Assembly: GCA_934317215.1 (NCBI GenBank)
Contig: CAKREH010000003.1
Span: 76,910-140,909, forward strand
Reading direction: 5' to 3'
DNA from: an uncultured Roseburia sp.
GTDB taxonomy: Bacteria > Bacillota > Clostridia > Lachnospirales > Lachnospiraceae
DNA length: 64,000 nt
Shown here: one piece after another, positions 37,972 through 47,438 of the stretch
Layout: every line of letters begins with the position of its first letter
Numbering within the stretch: position 1 is the stretch's first letter
The notes under the pieces: generated by a model
Told to the model about the DNA's origin: nothing
What the model saw: only the letters and a program-made list of their open reading frames with translations
Database searches by the model: none
Translations under genes and position numbers: made by a program

Positions 37972-40900
37972 CTATTTTTTTATCTGAACTGCTTTTTTCT
38001 TTGACCAGTCTGAGTAGATCCTCACTTTTTTTGTACCGGACTTTACTTCTTTATATGTACGTACTTTTACATAATATTTCTTTCCCGGTTTTAATCCGTT
38101 GATTTCTTTAACTGTCGTCTTATTACTTTTGATCACAGCCGTCTTCGTATTTTTTTTGCCAAACGATGCATCTGTTGTATATACTATCTCATAACCGCTC
38201 GTCTGTGACACCTGTTTCTTCCATTTCACAGTCATGGATTTTTTCCCGGATTTTACACTTGAAATAGAAGTTCCCTTTGGACAGATTTCAAATGTCTTTT
38301 TCAGTATTCCCGAATAATTTCCCTGAAACTTCACGGTCACTGTTGCTTTTCCGACTTTTTTGTTATTCTGATACGAGACTTTATAAAAGCTGCCTGAAAT
38401 CACTTTTCCCTTATTATCTGTCACTTTGATGGAAGGTTTTTTCGCTTTTCCATCATAACTATAATGATCTTTCGACAATTTTACCGTCTTTGGTGCATTG
38501 ATTTTCACCTGTTTCAATACTGTTTTGCACAAGCTGCACATGGTCACATTCTTTCCATTGCTGCCCGGTTTTGCAGGTGTCAGTTTTTTCTCCGGTGTAT
38601 GGGACTTCTTTGCAATTTTTTCTGTATAACTGTCCCCACAGGTACAAGAATATACCTTCTCACCTTCCTCTAAACAGGTTGCCTCTACTGTGTTCTGCAG
38701 TACATAACTGTGATTGTGAACTGGTTTCTCCGTCGGCGTTTCCGTTGGCGTTTCCGTCGGTTTCTCTGTTGGTTGCTCCGTCGGCTTTTCTATTGGTTTC
38801 TCCGTCGGTGTTTCTGTCGGTTTTTCTATTGGTTTCTCCGTCGGCTTTTCTGTTGGTTTCTCTGTTGGTTTCTCCGTCGGTTTCTCCGTCGGCTTTTCTG
38901 TTGGTTTCTCTGTTGGTTTCTCTGTCGGCTTCTCTGTCGGTTTCTCTGTTGGTTGCTCCGTCGGTGTTTCTGTCGGCTTTTCCGCTGGTTTCTCTGTTGG
39001 TTTCTCCGTTGGTTTCTCTGTTGGTTGCTCCGTCGGTGTTTCTGTCGGCGTTTCCGTCGGTTTCTCTGTTGGTTTCTCTGTCGGCTTCTCTGTCGGTTTC
39101 TCTGTTGGTTTCTCCGTCGGCTTCTCTGTCGGCTCCTCCTTATCAGGCTCCTTCAGAGCTGGGATCACCACTTTTTCACGGCTGAGTTCTTCTTTACATC
39201 TGGTGCAGTATACTACTTTATCATAACTTCCGTCCACGCCCACTTTCGCTTCCACGCGATTTTCAGTGACCGGCTCTCCTTTTTTATGTCCTAATGCCGG
39301 AACCGTTATGTTCTCACGGAAAAGCTCTTTCCCGCAATCTTTATCCTTACAATAAACTACCTTATCGTAGCTTCCTTTTTGGGTACAGGTCGCAACTTTC
39401 TCGTTTTCTTTTACCGGCTCGCCCGCCACATGCTGATGTGATACACAAGGTTCATCTGTGAATATTATTTCCTTTTCCACCAACACGGTATCTTTCAGTG
39501 CTTTTACATCTGCCACAGAATCAAAATCATCAAACGGCTCTGAACATAATAATAAGGTATATTTTCCTGTTTTCACTTCACCATATGCAATCAGATAATA
39601 ATGATCCGGTTCATTTTCATCTACATCTAAGCGAATCGGATTTCTCCAGTCTGTTTTCTGTTGTATCTCTTCGTCGTCACTATTCCAGTAATCCGAACGG
39701 ATCAATACCATATTTTCATAAAATGCTTCATAATTTACCACATCATCAAATGTATAGGCTTCTCCATACTGATCCTTCCACACCAGATCCAGATATGGTG
39801 CATCATCGGTTTTATCTGCAATGTCTGTCGAAATATTACCGGTGTAAACATTTTTCGGCCAGGATTTTATCTCGACACTTTCAAGTTCACGTTCCTCTGG
39901 TACATAATTGCGATACGCTGTCCACTTCCCATTTTTGCAGATCAGACTGTAGTTGTTATTGATATCTTTATCTGATAACACAAAATTTCCTGCTGTTCCA
40001 TTCTCTGCTATGATATAGGTATGCTCATTTAAAAGATTACCAGATATAGCATGACTACCCACCTGAAACTGCGTAACCCCACTTATCTGCCCATTAATCT
40101 GAACATATCCATCTTTATTAAGAACAAGTTTTCCTCTGGATGCAGCATCATCACTACCGGCAAAATCGCCCTTTACCAAAGCATCCATCACCTGTGAGAG
40201 ATCAAGACATCCTCCATTTTTCAGTGTAACGTTATTTAACTGCGCCATCCCATCTTTCGGCTGCAGTCTTCCTCCTGCATCTAAAACAATATCTTTAATC
40301 CCTGTTGTAACGATACCTGACACAGTACAGTTGTTTACGGTCAATACTGTATTTGCATTTCCTTTGACTTTTGAAAGAGTGATTTCGTCATATCCCTTCT
40401 GATCTCCAAAAAAATCTAAGGCTGCCAGAGTCGTGTTTTCTGCTGAAATAGTCCCCCGAACCTTTGCATCGGCATCAAGATCTAATTTTGCGCTGCCTGT
40501 ATAAGATGTCCGTTGTCCGGCTGATGCGTCATGTCCCAGATAAATATCCTGAAACATCGTCTTATTATTCGCATTGATCACAGTAAGTGACGCATTCTCT
40601 CCCACAGCATTGTTACTGTGATAACCTCCTGCATATATGGTCGGAAGAAGTTCTTTTTCCGTACCCAGTATACTTCCCGGTGCTGAATTTCCACCCTCTA
40701 AATAAGTTTTGACATTATCCAGAGTAAGACTGTGTCCTGCAAGATAAATTTCACGGTGCGGCACACTGTGCATGCTGTCTGTTGAATTAAACAATAACTC
40801 TATATCACAGATTTTTACACCATCTCCCATAACTTCAATCGGATGACTGCTTGTGATACTTCCTGTTCCATCTCCTGTGATGACAGTTCCTCCCGGTATC

Positions 40901-41181
40901 TCAATCGGCTTCATCTGCCCCTTTATGGAACCTTCTGTTTCTATCAGACTTTTATCACGAATCGTAAAACTGCCCTGTATAACAATATTCTTTTTCCCGT
41001 TGTTTAATGCATTTGCAAATTCGTTATAATTCGTAACGATCGTCGCATCTTCTGCCAGCACAGTCACTGCTGCATTCAACGTATCTGTACGCCTTCCGCT
41101 CATCACCGGAAACGGCAGACTGGAAATCAATACCCCTGCAGCCATAACACCACAACAGAAACGCATCATTCTTTTTTTCAT
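37972..41181 (-). CDS. large secreted surface protein with Pro-Thr repeats
   Basis: 1069 aa from ATG 41181; the frame is open further upstream. Signal peptide MKKRMMRFCCGVMAAGVLIS SLPF. Residues ~50-450 beta-helix-like adhesin/right-handed-helix segments, then Cys pairs in HQHVAGEPVKENEKVATCTQ and a second copy (CxxC motifs), a (E-K-P-T) repeat region of about 140 residues, another Cys-containing module and C-terminal Ig/FN3-like domain (SYQNNKKVGKATVTVKFQGN...). No LPxTG; attachment mode unknown. Probably cell-surface or matrix interaction. Confidence 0.75.
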   Translation of the reverse strand: MKKRMMRFCCGVMAAGVLISSLPFPVMSGRRTDTLNAAVTVLAEDATIVTNYNEFANALNNGKKNIVIQGSFTIRDKSLIETEGSIKGQMKPIEIPGGTVITGDGTGSITSSHPIEVMGDGVKICDIELLFNSTDSMHSVPHREIYLAGHSLTLDNVKTYLEGGNSAPGSILGTEKELLPTIYAGGYHSNNAVGENASLTVINANNKTMFQDIYLGHDASAGQRTSYTGSAKLDLDADAKVRGTISAENTTLAALDFFGDQKGYDEITLSKVKGNANTVLTVNNCTVSGIVTTGIKDIVLDAGGRLQPKDGMAQLNNVTLKNGGCLDLSQVMDALVKGDFAGSDDAASRGKLVLNKDGYVQINGQISGVTQFQVGSHAISGNLLNEHTYIIAENGTAGNFVLSDKDINNNYSLICKNGKWTAYRNYVPEERELESVEIKSWPKNVYTGNISTDIADKTDDAPYLDLVWKDQYGEAYTFDDVVNYEAFYENMVLIRSDYWNSDDEEIQQKTDWRNPIRLDVDENEPDHYYLIAYGEVKTGKYTLLLCSEPFDDFDSVADVKALKDTVLVEKEIIFTDEPCVSHQHVAGEPVKENEKVATCTQKGSYDKVVYCKDKDCGKELFRENITVPALGHKKGEPVTENRVEAKVGVDGSYDKVVYCTRCKEELSREKVVIPALKEPDKEEPTEKPTEKPTEKPTEKPTEKPTEKPTETPTETPTEQPTEKPTEKPTEKPAEKPTETPTEQPTEKPTEKPTEKPTEKPTEKPTEKPTEKPTEKPTEKPTEKPIEKPTETPTEKPIEKPTEQPTEKPTETPTETPTEKPVHNHSYVLQNTVEATCLEEGEKVYSCTCGDSYTEKIAKKSHTPEKKLTPAKPGSNGKNVTMCSLCKTVLKQVKINAPKTVKLSKDHYSYDGKAKKPSIKVTDNKGKVISGSFYKVSYQNNKKVGKATVTVKFQGNYSGILKKTFEICPKGTSISSVKSGKKSMTVKWKKQVSQTSGYEIVYTTDASFGKKNTKTAVIKSNKTTVKEINGLKPGKKYYVKVRTYKEVKSGTKKVRIYSDWSKKKAVQIKK
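38722..39140. repeat. 12-bp coding repeat (EKPT/EQPT/ETPT)
   Basis: Roughly 35 imperfect copies of a 12-bp unit (minus strand GAGAAACCGACA-like) encode a Pro-Thr-Glu-Lys stalk in the surface protein. Stem-free low complexity; copy number likely variable. Opposite-strand long ORFs here are a by-product. Confidence 0.9.
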
Positions 41182-41355
41182 AAACTCATTTTCCCTTCTT
41201 TTGTACATAAAAAGACCCAGTATATATCTTTGTTTTGAATATCCCCTGATGTCCTTACAAAAAATATATCTGAGTCTCACTTCAATCCGTCAAATCTCGG
41301 TTTATCATATCCTATTTATATAGCTGTGTCAACAAGTTTTATACTTTATTTATAT

Positions 41356-41901
41356 TTATCTTCCGCAGGCACGACCCGGACAGCCTGCACAGCCTCCGGC
41401 GGAATCAGCGACGCTCACACTGCTCTCATAGATCGTTGTCAGTGCACAGACTGCCTGCGCAGAGATTCCCTGTTCTGCTCCGGTAAATCCCAGTCCCTCC
41501 TCTGTGGTTGCCTTCACATTGATCTGATCTTCTGATATTTTAAGTGCCTCCGCAATATTTTTCTCCATCTGTTCGATATATGGACGCATCTTTGGTTTCT
41601 GTGCAATGATCGTCGCATCGATATTTTCCACAATATAACTTTTTTCTGCGATCAGTTTTGCCACATGTTCCAACAGCTTAATACTTGAAATTCCTTTATA
41701 TTTCGGATCTGTATCCGGAAAATGCTTTCCGATATCTCCAAGTGTTGCTGCCCCAAGCAGTGCATCCATAATGGCATGAAGCAGTACATCTGCATCCGAG
41801 TGTCCCAAAAGTCCTAATGTATGTGGGATCTTTACCCCTCCAATGATCAGGTCCCTGCCCTCAACTAATTTATGAACATCATATCCCATTCCTACGCGCA
41901 T
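41356..41901 (-). CDS. ispF: 2-C-methyl-D-erythritol 2,4-cyclodiphosphate synthase
   Basis: 181 aa. GMGYDVHKLVEGRDLIIGGV and LGHSDADVLLHAIMDALLGA (zinc ligands D, H, H), DINVKATTEEGLG-like ending intact (QINVKATTEEGLGFTGAEQG). MEP isoprenoid pathway. Carries an unusual C-terminal tail of about 20 residues with three Cys (SVADSAGGCAGCPGRACGR). Confidence 0.92.
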   Translation of the reverse strand: MRVGMGYDVHKLVEGRDLIIGGVKIPHTLGLLGHSDADVLLHAIMDALLGAATLGDIGKHFPDTDPKYKGISSIKLLEHVAKLIAEKSYIVENIDATIIAQKPKMRPYIEQMEKNIAEALKISEDQINVKATTEEGLGFTGAEQGISAQAVCALTTIYESSVSVADSAGGCAGCPGRACGR

Positions 41902-41928
41902 ATTTTTCTTTTCCCTTCTGAAAATTTT

Positions 41929-43416
41929 TTACTGTGGCGGATTACACTTTGAACACGGTGTAAGTCCTCTTGCTTTCGCCTCTGATAATGTTACTTCAAT
42001 ATCACTTTTTCTTAAATACTGGCATCCTGCAGAGTGGTATTTTTCCCCCGTTTTCGTGATGTGAACGATCACATCCGAATTTCCATCCGTCTGGTCTGTC
42101 GGATTACTTACAGCCGCATTGGCGGCATTCGCATCACTGCCGGCATTTATGTCACTGTCTGCTGTACCATCTGAAATATTACTGTCCGCCGTATCCGTGC
42201 TGCTGTCTGATACACTTTCATTCTCCACCGCATAGGCAGCACTCTGCGCCGCTGTCTCTGCAGCCGTCTCAGCACCCGTGCCAGAATCGTCTGTTTCTGC
42301 ATTGTTCTGGCTGTCTGTTGACTTTTCACTTTTATCTGTGTCCTGGCTCTTTTTTGCTTCCCCTGCCTGCCAGCTCTCCGATGGAGACATATTCCAGGTC
42401 AGCGTTGTCCCGTCTGACGTGGCAACGATCGTTCCCTGCTCATCCGTGCGGAAAACAGATACTCCGGCTGCGCGGAGTCTGTTTAATACTTCCGCATGCG
42501 GATGTCCGTAGGAATTGCTTTCCCCGGCACTGATCACCGCATACGTCGGATGTACCGCATCAAGAAATACCTGGGATGTTGCCGTATTGCTTCCATGATG
42601 TGCAACCTTATAGACATCTGCCGAGATATCAATGCCATTCCGCAATATATCCTGTTCTGCTCCCTCTTCCGCATCACCGGTAAACAAAAACCTGTGATTT
42701 CCATTCTGTAAAAGGACGCCGACCGACCAGGAATTCATATCATTTCCATACTCTTTGTTTGGAGCAATGATCGTAAATGCCGCACCACCGATCGTATAGG
42801 TTTCTCCGACAACCGGATATGTCGTCTTATATCCCTTGTTTTTCATCGTCTGCACAACATCATCATAAGTGCGCGTGTTGTTGGCAACATCCGGCATGAT
42901 GATCGTCTTACAGTCAAATTTATAGAGAATGACATCCATTCCTCCGATGTGGTCTGCATCCGGATGTGTCCCGATTACATAGTCAAGTCTTTCAACACCC
43001 TGATGCTGCAGATAATTCTGCACAAGTGTACCTTTATCATTATTTCCGGCATCGATCAGCATATAATGACCGTCACATTTGATCAGAGTTGCGTCGCCCT
43101 GCCCCACATCTATAAAATGTACTTCCAGATTACCGGCTGACTTTCCTTTTTCTGTATCGTTTTTTTCTATGGAAGACTGACGTTGCTCTGTCTGTTCCTG
43201 TTGTTCTGTTTCTGATGCTTTCTCTTGTTCCTGTGCCTTTAAAGGTCCCTCGACAAGTTCCATCTGAGTTTCTGTATTCTGTAACTTATCCGAATCTACA
43301 ATATAGCTCTGTGATGCATTTCCGGTATTTTCCATGCAGCCGCTTAAAAACATGCAGCCAGTGAGCATACTCAGTAATAATGTGAGAAATGTCAGCTTCT
43401 TATATTTTTGTTTCAT
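41929..43416 (-). CDS. MBL-fold lipoprotein, ComEC-like hydrolase domain
   Basis: 495 aa. Lipobox signal (LLSMLTGCMFLSGC). Residues ~100-350 metallo-beta-lactamase fold: HFIDVGQGDATLIKCDGHYM, GTHPDADHIGGMDVILY, FTGDAEEGAEQDIL, VAHHGSNTATSQVF; the zinc ligands match the ComEC C-terminal nuclease type. Then a 100-residue Ala/Asp/Ser linker and an Ada-like metal-binding tail (GEKYHSAGCQYLRKSD, LTPCSKCNPPQ). Extracellular; probably a nuclease, substrate unproven. Confidence 0.8.
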   Translation of the reverse strand: MKQKYKKLTFLTLLLSMLTGCMFLSGCMENTGNASQSYIVDSDKLQNTETQMELVEGPLKAQEQEKASETEQQEQTEQRQSSIEKNDTEKGKSAGNLEVHFIDVGQGDATLIKCDGHYMLIDAGNNDKGTLVQNYLQHQGVERLDYVIGTHPDADHIGGMDVILYKFDCKTIIMPDVANNTRTYDDVVQTMKNKGYKTTYPVVGETYTIGGAAFTIIAPNKEYGNDMNSWSVGVLLQNGNHRFLFTGDAEEGAEQDILRNGIDISADVYKVAHHGSNTATSQVFLDAVHPTYAVISAGESNSYGHPHAEVLNRLRAAGVSVFRTDEQGTIVATSDGTTLTWNMSPSESWQAGEAKKSQDTDKSEKSTDSQNNAETDDSGTGAETAAETAAQSAAYAVENESVSDSSTDTADSNISDGTADSDINAGSDANAANAAVSNPTDQTDGNSDVIVHITKTGEKYHSAGCQYLRKSDIEVTLSEAKARGLTPCSKCNPPQ

Positions 43417-43516
43417 AGCTCTCCTCTCCTGAACTTTAAAAGTAAGATTGATTTTTTCCTGTGTTAAGGTTCATATCATAATCCTATTATATAAGAAAAT
43501 CTGCCGATATACAACA

Positions 43517-43566
43517 AAAGGGGCTGTCGCATTAACACAAATTTTTTTTGGTGCGACAACCCCTTT
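43517..43566 (-). terminator. terminator downstream of the toxin gene
   Basis: AAAAGGGGTTGTCGCACC...GGTGCGACA-type long stem (AAAAGGGG...CCCCTTTT) with T-run; separates yoeB from the MBL gene. Confidence 0.75.
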
Positions 43567-43582
43567 TACATCCTTTATTATT

Positions 43583-43846
43583 TTATTCTTCATAATGATA
43601 CTTACACGAATATATAATTAAATTGTGGTTACTGTCAAAATTATATGTAAGCCTGTGCTCATCCGTGATCCGTCTGCTACAAACTTTCCTATGCTTTAAC
43701 GGCTCAGGCTTACCAATTCCTTCTAACAGTCCATCTCGATCTATACTCTTAATAAGCTCATTAATACGCTTGACAATCTTTTTATCTTCCCTCTGCCAAT
43801 CCGTATACTGTTGCCATGCAGTAGGCGTAAATACAACATTCATCAT
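43583..43846 (-). CDS. yoeB: Txe/YoeB-family mRNA interferase toxin
   Basis: 87 aa (MMNVVFTPTAWQQYTDWQRE). Canonical YoeB: FTPTAWQQYTDWQREDKKIV, LLEGIGKPEPLKHRKVCSRR ITDEHRLTY and terminal YSCKYHYEE (catalytic Glu/Arg/His region intact). Ribosome-dependent mRNA cleavage. Overlaps the antitoxin stop. Confidence 0.92.
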   Translation of the reverse strand: MMNVVFTPTAWQQYTDWQREDKKIVKRINELIKSIDRDGLLEGIGKPEPLKHRKVCSRRITDEHRLTYNFDSNHNLIIYSCKYHYEE

Positions 43847-44097
43847 TCATACGTTCCTAATTCATCTATTGTCTTAACAACAAAACCTCCGGCTTCTGCT
43901 TCCGCCATAGATTTATCCAGCATAGCAAGATATTCCGCATTTTTCTTTGCTTTCATAATATTGTTATACTCTGTTTCTGACATCATCACAATATTTTCAT
44001 TTTTCGGTCTCGAAACAATCAAAGTTTCACCTTCAAAAACCTTATCACATAATGCTTTAAAATTATCTCTTACATCCATCGACTTTACCGCCAACAT
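43843..44097 (-). CDS. yefM: YefM/Phd-family antitoxin
   Basis: 84 aa (MLAVKSMDVRDNFKALCDKV). Phd/YefM fold: VFEGETLIVSRPKNENIVMM, SETEYNNIMKAKKNAEYLA. Antitoxin-first order and ATGA overlap with yoeB. Upstream A+T-rich repeats (TATTATATG, CGTACGTTTTTTCGTAC) may be the operator. Confidence 0.9.
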   Translation of the reverse strand: MLAVKSMDVRDNFKALCDKVFEGETLIVSRPKNENIVMMSETEYNNIMKAKKNAEYLAMLDKSMAEAEAGGFVVKTIDELGTYE

Positions 44098-44350
44098 TTT
44101 AACACCTCATTTCCGTATTATAAATCGTACGTTTTTTCGTACTTTTATTATATGCTATTATTATTCCAACGTCAACCGATTTTATACGAATTTCCGCTAA
44201 AACAATTTGAATGTTACCGATTTAAAGATCTGTCAAAACATTTTGCTATCTCCCAATTGGTGCTAGAATAGAAATAGTACAAGCCAAAATGAGAATTTCC
44301 AAATACACATAAGCATGGTACAATAGAGGCATGCTGAAGGAGGATCTCAT

Positions 44351-44523
44351 ATGGCAAGGCTAAACGACTTCTCCAGTGAAGAACTTTTTCAGCAGATGGG
44401 AAATTACAAATGCGTCAAAAAAAATTAGAAAAGATCATTGCAAACGATGCTGCAGACGAACTCGATCCAGAACTGGTAACAAAATTATTAAAGAATATGT
44501 TAGAATATGTTAGAATATGTTAG
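44351..44523 (+). pseudogene. small frameshifted ORF
   Basis: A gene start with a good RBS (GAAGGAGGATCTCAT) opens MARLNDFSSEELFQQMGNYK and stops after an A8 run; another frame continues as MRQKKLEKIIANDAADELDP, ELVTKLLKNMLEY. One frameshift in the A-run would join them. The tail ends in an 11-12-bp tandem repeat (GAATATGTTA x3). Likely a decayed small gene. Confidence 0.45.
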
Positions 44524-44632
44524 AAGATGTTTCAACTAATATTGATGAAGTAGTAAAACAATTTGTAACAAAAATCTACGCCCATCCGAACGGTAATTGT
44601 ACCGTACATCTGGGCGTAGCACATTTTACAAG

Positions 44633-44706
44633 TAGCGGAAGGGAGATTCGAACTCTCGACACTACGGGTATGAACCGTATGCTCTAGCCAACTGAGCTAT
44701 TCCGCC
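44633..44706 (-). tRNA. tRNA-Met (anticodon CAT)
   Basis: GGCGGAA / TTCCGC acceptor, anticodon loop TTCATAC, T arm GAGAGTTCGAATCTCTC. Standard elongator-type layout. Confidence 0.92.
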
Positions 44707-44738
44707 ATATTGAATTGTCATCAGAACTTCTGATGTAA

Positions 44739-44811
44739 TGGGACCTATAGGGCTCGAACCTATGACCCTCTGCTTGTAAGGCAGATGCTCTCCCAGCTGA
44801 GCTAAGATCCC
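44739..44811 (-). tRNA. tRNA-Val (anticodon TAC)
   Basis: GGGATCT / AGGTCCC acceptor, anticodon loop TTACAAG, T arm with ATAGGTTCGAGCCCTAT. Paired with tRNA-Met. Confidence 0.92.
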
Positions 44812-44883
44812 ATTTGCGTCGGCTACTTTTCGCAACCGACTTCTAAAGTATACTATTCCAGGATATAAATGTCAACACTTTTT

Positions 44884-47346
44884 TTATATTTTTTTGCATG
44901 CCAGTAAACGTTCGACCAGTTTCACACATTCCGCTGCATCTTTCGAATAGCCATCTGCTCCGATCTCATCCGAAAAACTCTCCGTGATCGCTGCTCCTCC
45001 AATTACGATCTTCGCCGTACAGCCTTTTTCTTTTGCCAGCTCCACAACGTCTTTCATCCGCATCATTGTGGTCGTCATCAGTGCGGAAAGTCCGATCACC
45101 TTCGCACCTTCATTCATTGCAGTATCCACGATCACATCTGCCGGAACATCCTTGCCAAGGTCAATCACGTGATAACCGTAATTCTTCAACATCAGAACCA
45201 CAAGATTTTTTCCGATATCATGGATATCGCCCTCAACTGTCGCAACAACGATCGTAGCCATTGCCTCTGTATTGCTGCGCTCTAACATCGGCTCTAAGTA
45301 CTCGATTGCAAGTTTCATCGTATTAGCAGAAGAAATCAGCTGTGGCAGGAAATATTTCTTTTTATCAAATAATTCTCCTACTTCATTAATCGCAGCAATC
45401 AGATGCTCATTGATAATCTCATCCGGTTTGGCTCCGCCATCCAGCATCTTTTTTACTTCTTCTAATATATGTTCTTTGTTTCCCTTTAAAACTGCCTGAA
45501 ACACACCGCTTCCCGTACTCTCTTTCCTGGTTTCTCCGCCAGCCGCAGATGTACCTGCAGGTGTTTTCTGAACCATGACACGCTCCATACCGGCATATTT
45601 TTCTGACAGAAAATTCATACGCTCAATATAACGGATGTCGCTTTCTTTCTTATTCAACAGCATATCCGACGCAAATGCGGCATTCATCAGAAGTTCCTGT
45701 GACGGATTTGCAATCGCCATCGTAAGGCCATTTGCGATCGCCATTGTAAGAAAGGCCGTATTGACATAAGTACGTTCCGGCAGTCCGAATGAAATATTAG
45801 AAAGTCCGCATGCTGTCGGCAGTTCCAGTTCATTTTTGCAATAGGAAAATGTCTCAAAACACTCTAACGCTGCATTCGGATTTGCTCCGATCGTGGCAAC
45901 CAGTCCATCCACAATGATATCTTCTTTTGCCATACCGATCCGCACCGCCTCATCCATAATCGTGCGGATAATGCCGTGTTTCTCAGCAGAATCTTTTGGC
46001 AGTCCTTCATCCGAGAGTGGAAGCAGGATAAACATTGCCCCGTATTTCTTTGCAATCGGAAGCAGTTTTTCAAACTTTTCTTTTTCCAGTGAAATTGAAT
46101 TGATCAAAGCACGTCCCGGATAGATGCGGAGCGCAGCCTCAATAATATCCACATGGCTGGAATCAATGCAGAGCGGACAATCCACCGTCGAAGTCACTTC
46201 GTAAATGGTACGCAGCATCATCTCTTTTTCATCAATACCGTTCATACCCATATTGATGTCAAGGATCGATGCTCCATTTTCCTCCTGTTCTAATGCCATA
46301 GTGCGGACAAGATTTAAGGAACCCTCTTTTAACTCTGCCTGCAGTTTTTTCTTTCCGGTCGGGTTAATACGTTCTCCAATAACCATAAAACGTCCTTCAA
46401 GCGTGATCTCTACAGATTTACGCTCTGAAGTCAGCATTCTTCTCTTCGTCTGAAGCGGTGCTTTGACCGGGATACCTTTTACTGCTTCCTTTAAAGCACG
46501 GATGTGCTCCGGTGTTGTTCCACAGCATCCTCCAATGATGGCAGCACCCTCTTCGACCAGTTTTTTTCCGACTTCGGCAAATTCTTCCGGCTCTACATTA
46601 AAAACGGTCTGACCATCAATCAACTCCGGCATTCCGGCATTTGGTTTTGCGAGAAGCGGTATCGCTGCATACTCTGCCATCTTCGCGATCGGCTCTAACA
46701 TTGCCTCCGGTCCGGTCGAACAGTTCATTCCGACCGCATCCGCACCAAGGCTCTGCATCACAACAACCGCTGTCACCGGATCTGTTCCATACAGTGTTCT
46801 TCCGTCTTCATTATAAGTCAATGAAACCATGACTGGCAGGTCACATACTTCACGGATTGCCAGCACAGCCGCACGGCATTCCTGCAGGCTCATCATCGTT
46901 TCAACCACAAAAAGATCTGCTCCGGCATCCGCAATAATTTTCGCCTGCTCTTTATAAACATCCACCAGATCCTCAAACATCAGATCTCCCAACGGATAAA
47001 GCTGTTCTCCTGCCATGGTAAGATCTCCGGCAACCAGCGCATTTGTACCCTTTGCAGCCTCTTTTGAGAGTGCGACAAGCTTGCGGTTCATCTCCTCTAA
47101 ATGATCTTCCAAACCATATTCTTTTAATTTTATTCTGCTCGCGGTAAAGGTCGGCGCAAATAAAATATCGGTTCCGGCCTCTACATACCGTTTCTGCAGA
47201 TCGATCAACACTTCTGAATTTTCCAGGATCCACTGCTCCGGACATACTCCGACCGGCATTCCTGCCTTCTGTAAATTCGTTCCTGTTGCACCATCAAGCA
47301 GTACCGGACCTTTTTTTACCAGCTCCCTAAACGCTTCTCTTGTCAT
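44884..47346 (-). CDS. metH: cobalamin-dependent methionine synthase (three-module form)
   Basis: 820 aa. Residues 1-290 homocysteine S-methyltransferase (LLDGATGTNLQKAGMPVGVC; zinc-binding Cys in GGCCGTTPEHI), 310-580 pterin-binding (GERINPTGKKKLQAELKEG), 620-820 B12-binding (DIHDIGKNLVVLMLKNYGYH, the DxHxxG motif). Lacks the C-terminal activation domain, as in Clostridia that use a separate partner. Methyl transfer from methyl-THF to homocysteine. Confidence 0.93.
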   Translation of the reverse strand: MTREAFRELVKKGPVLLDGATGTNLQKAGMPVGVCPEQWILENSEVLIDLQKRYVEAGTDILFAPTFTASRIKLKEYGLEDHLEEMNRKLVALSKEAAKGTNALVAGDLTMAGEQLYPLGDLMFEDLVDVYKEQAKIIADAGADLFVVETMMSLQECRAAVLAIREVCDLPVMVSLTYNEDGRTLYGTDPVTAVVVMQSLGADAVGMNCSTGPEAMLEPIAKMAEYAAIPLLAKPNAGMPELIDGQTVFNVEPEEFAEVGKKLVEEGAAIIGGCCGTTPEHIRALKEAVKGIPVKAPLQTKRRMLTSERKSVEITLEGRFMVIGERINPTGKKKLQAELKEGSLNLVRTMALEQEENGASILDINMGMNGIDEKEMMLRTIYEVTSTVDCPLCIDSSHVDIIEAALRIYPGRALINSISLEKEKFEKLLPIAKKYGAMFILLPLSDEGLPKDSAEKHGIIRTIMDEAVRIGMAKEDIIVDGLVATIGANPNAALECFETFSYCKNELELPTACGLSNISFGLPERTYVNTAFLTMAIANGLTMAIANPSQELLMNAAFASDMLLNKKESDIRYIERMNFLSEKYAGMERVMVQKTPAGTSAAGGETRKESTGSGVFQAVLKGNKEHILEEVKKMLDGGAKPDEIINEHLIAAINEVGELFDKKKYFLPQLISSANTMKLAIEYLEPMLERSNTEAMATIVVATVEGDIHDIGKNLVVLMLKNYGYHVIDLGKDVPADVIVDTAMNEGAKVIGLSALMTTTMMRMKDVVELAKEKGCTAKIVIGGAAITESFSDEIGADGYSKDAAECVKLVERLLACKKI

Positions 47347-47438
47347 TGCTGCCAGTTCCTTTCCTTTTCACGTCATTTTTATCTTGTGTAATCTGCTGTC
47401 TTTTTTATCATTCAGCGGCTTTCCGTCATATCGCTTTT

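Noticed and set aside
38722..39140. CRISPR-like regular repeats
   Set aside because: Unit is 12 bp, no spacers, in frame within a coding region.
38571..39294. Two long plus-strand ORFs (about 200 aa) over the surface protein
   Set aside because: Opposite-strand translation of a 12-bp coding repeat; composition (SLLVSPSA, WFLRRF) is repetitive and has no RBS or family.
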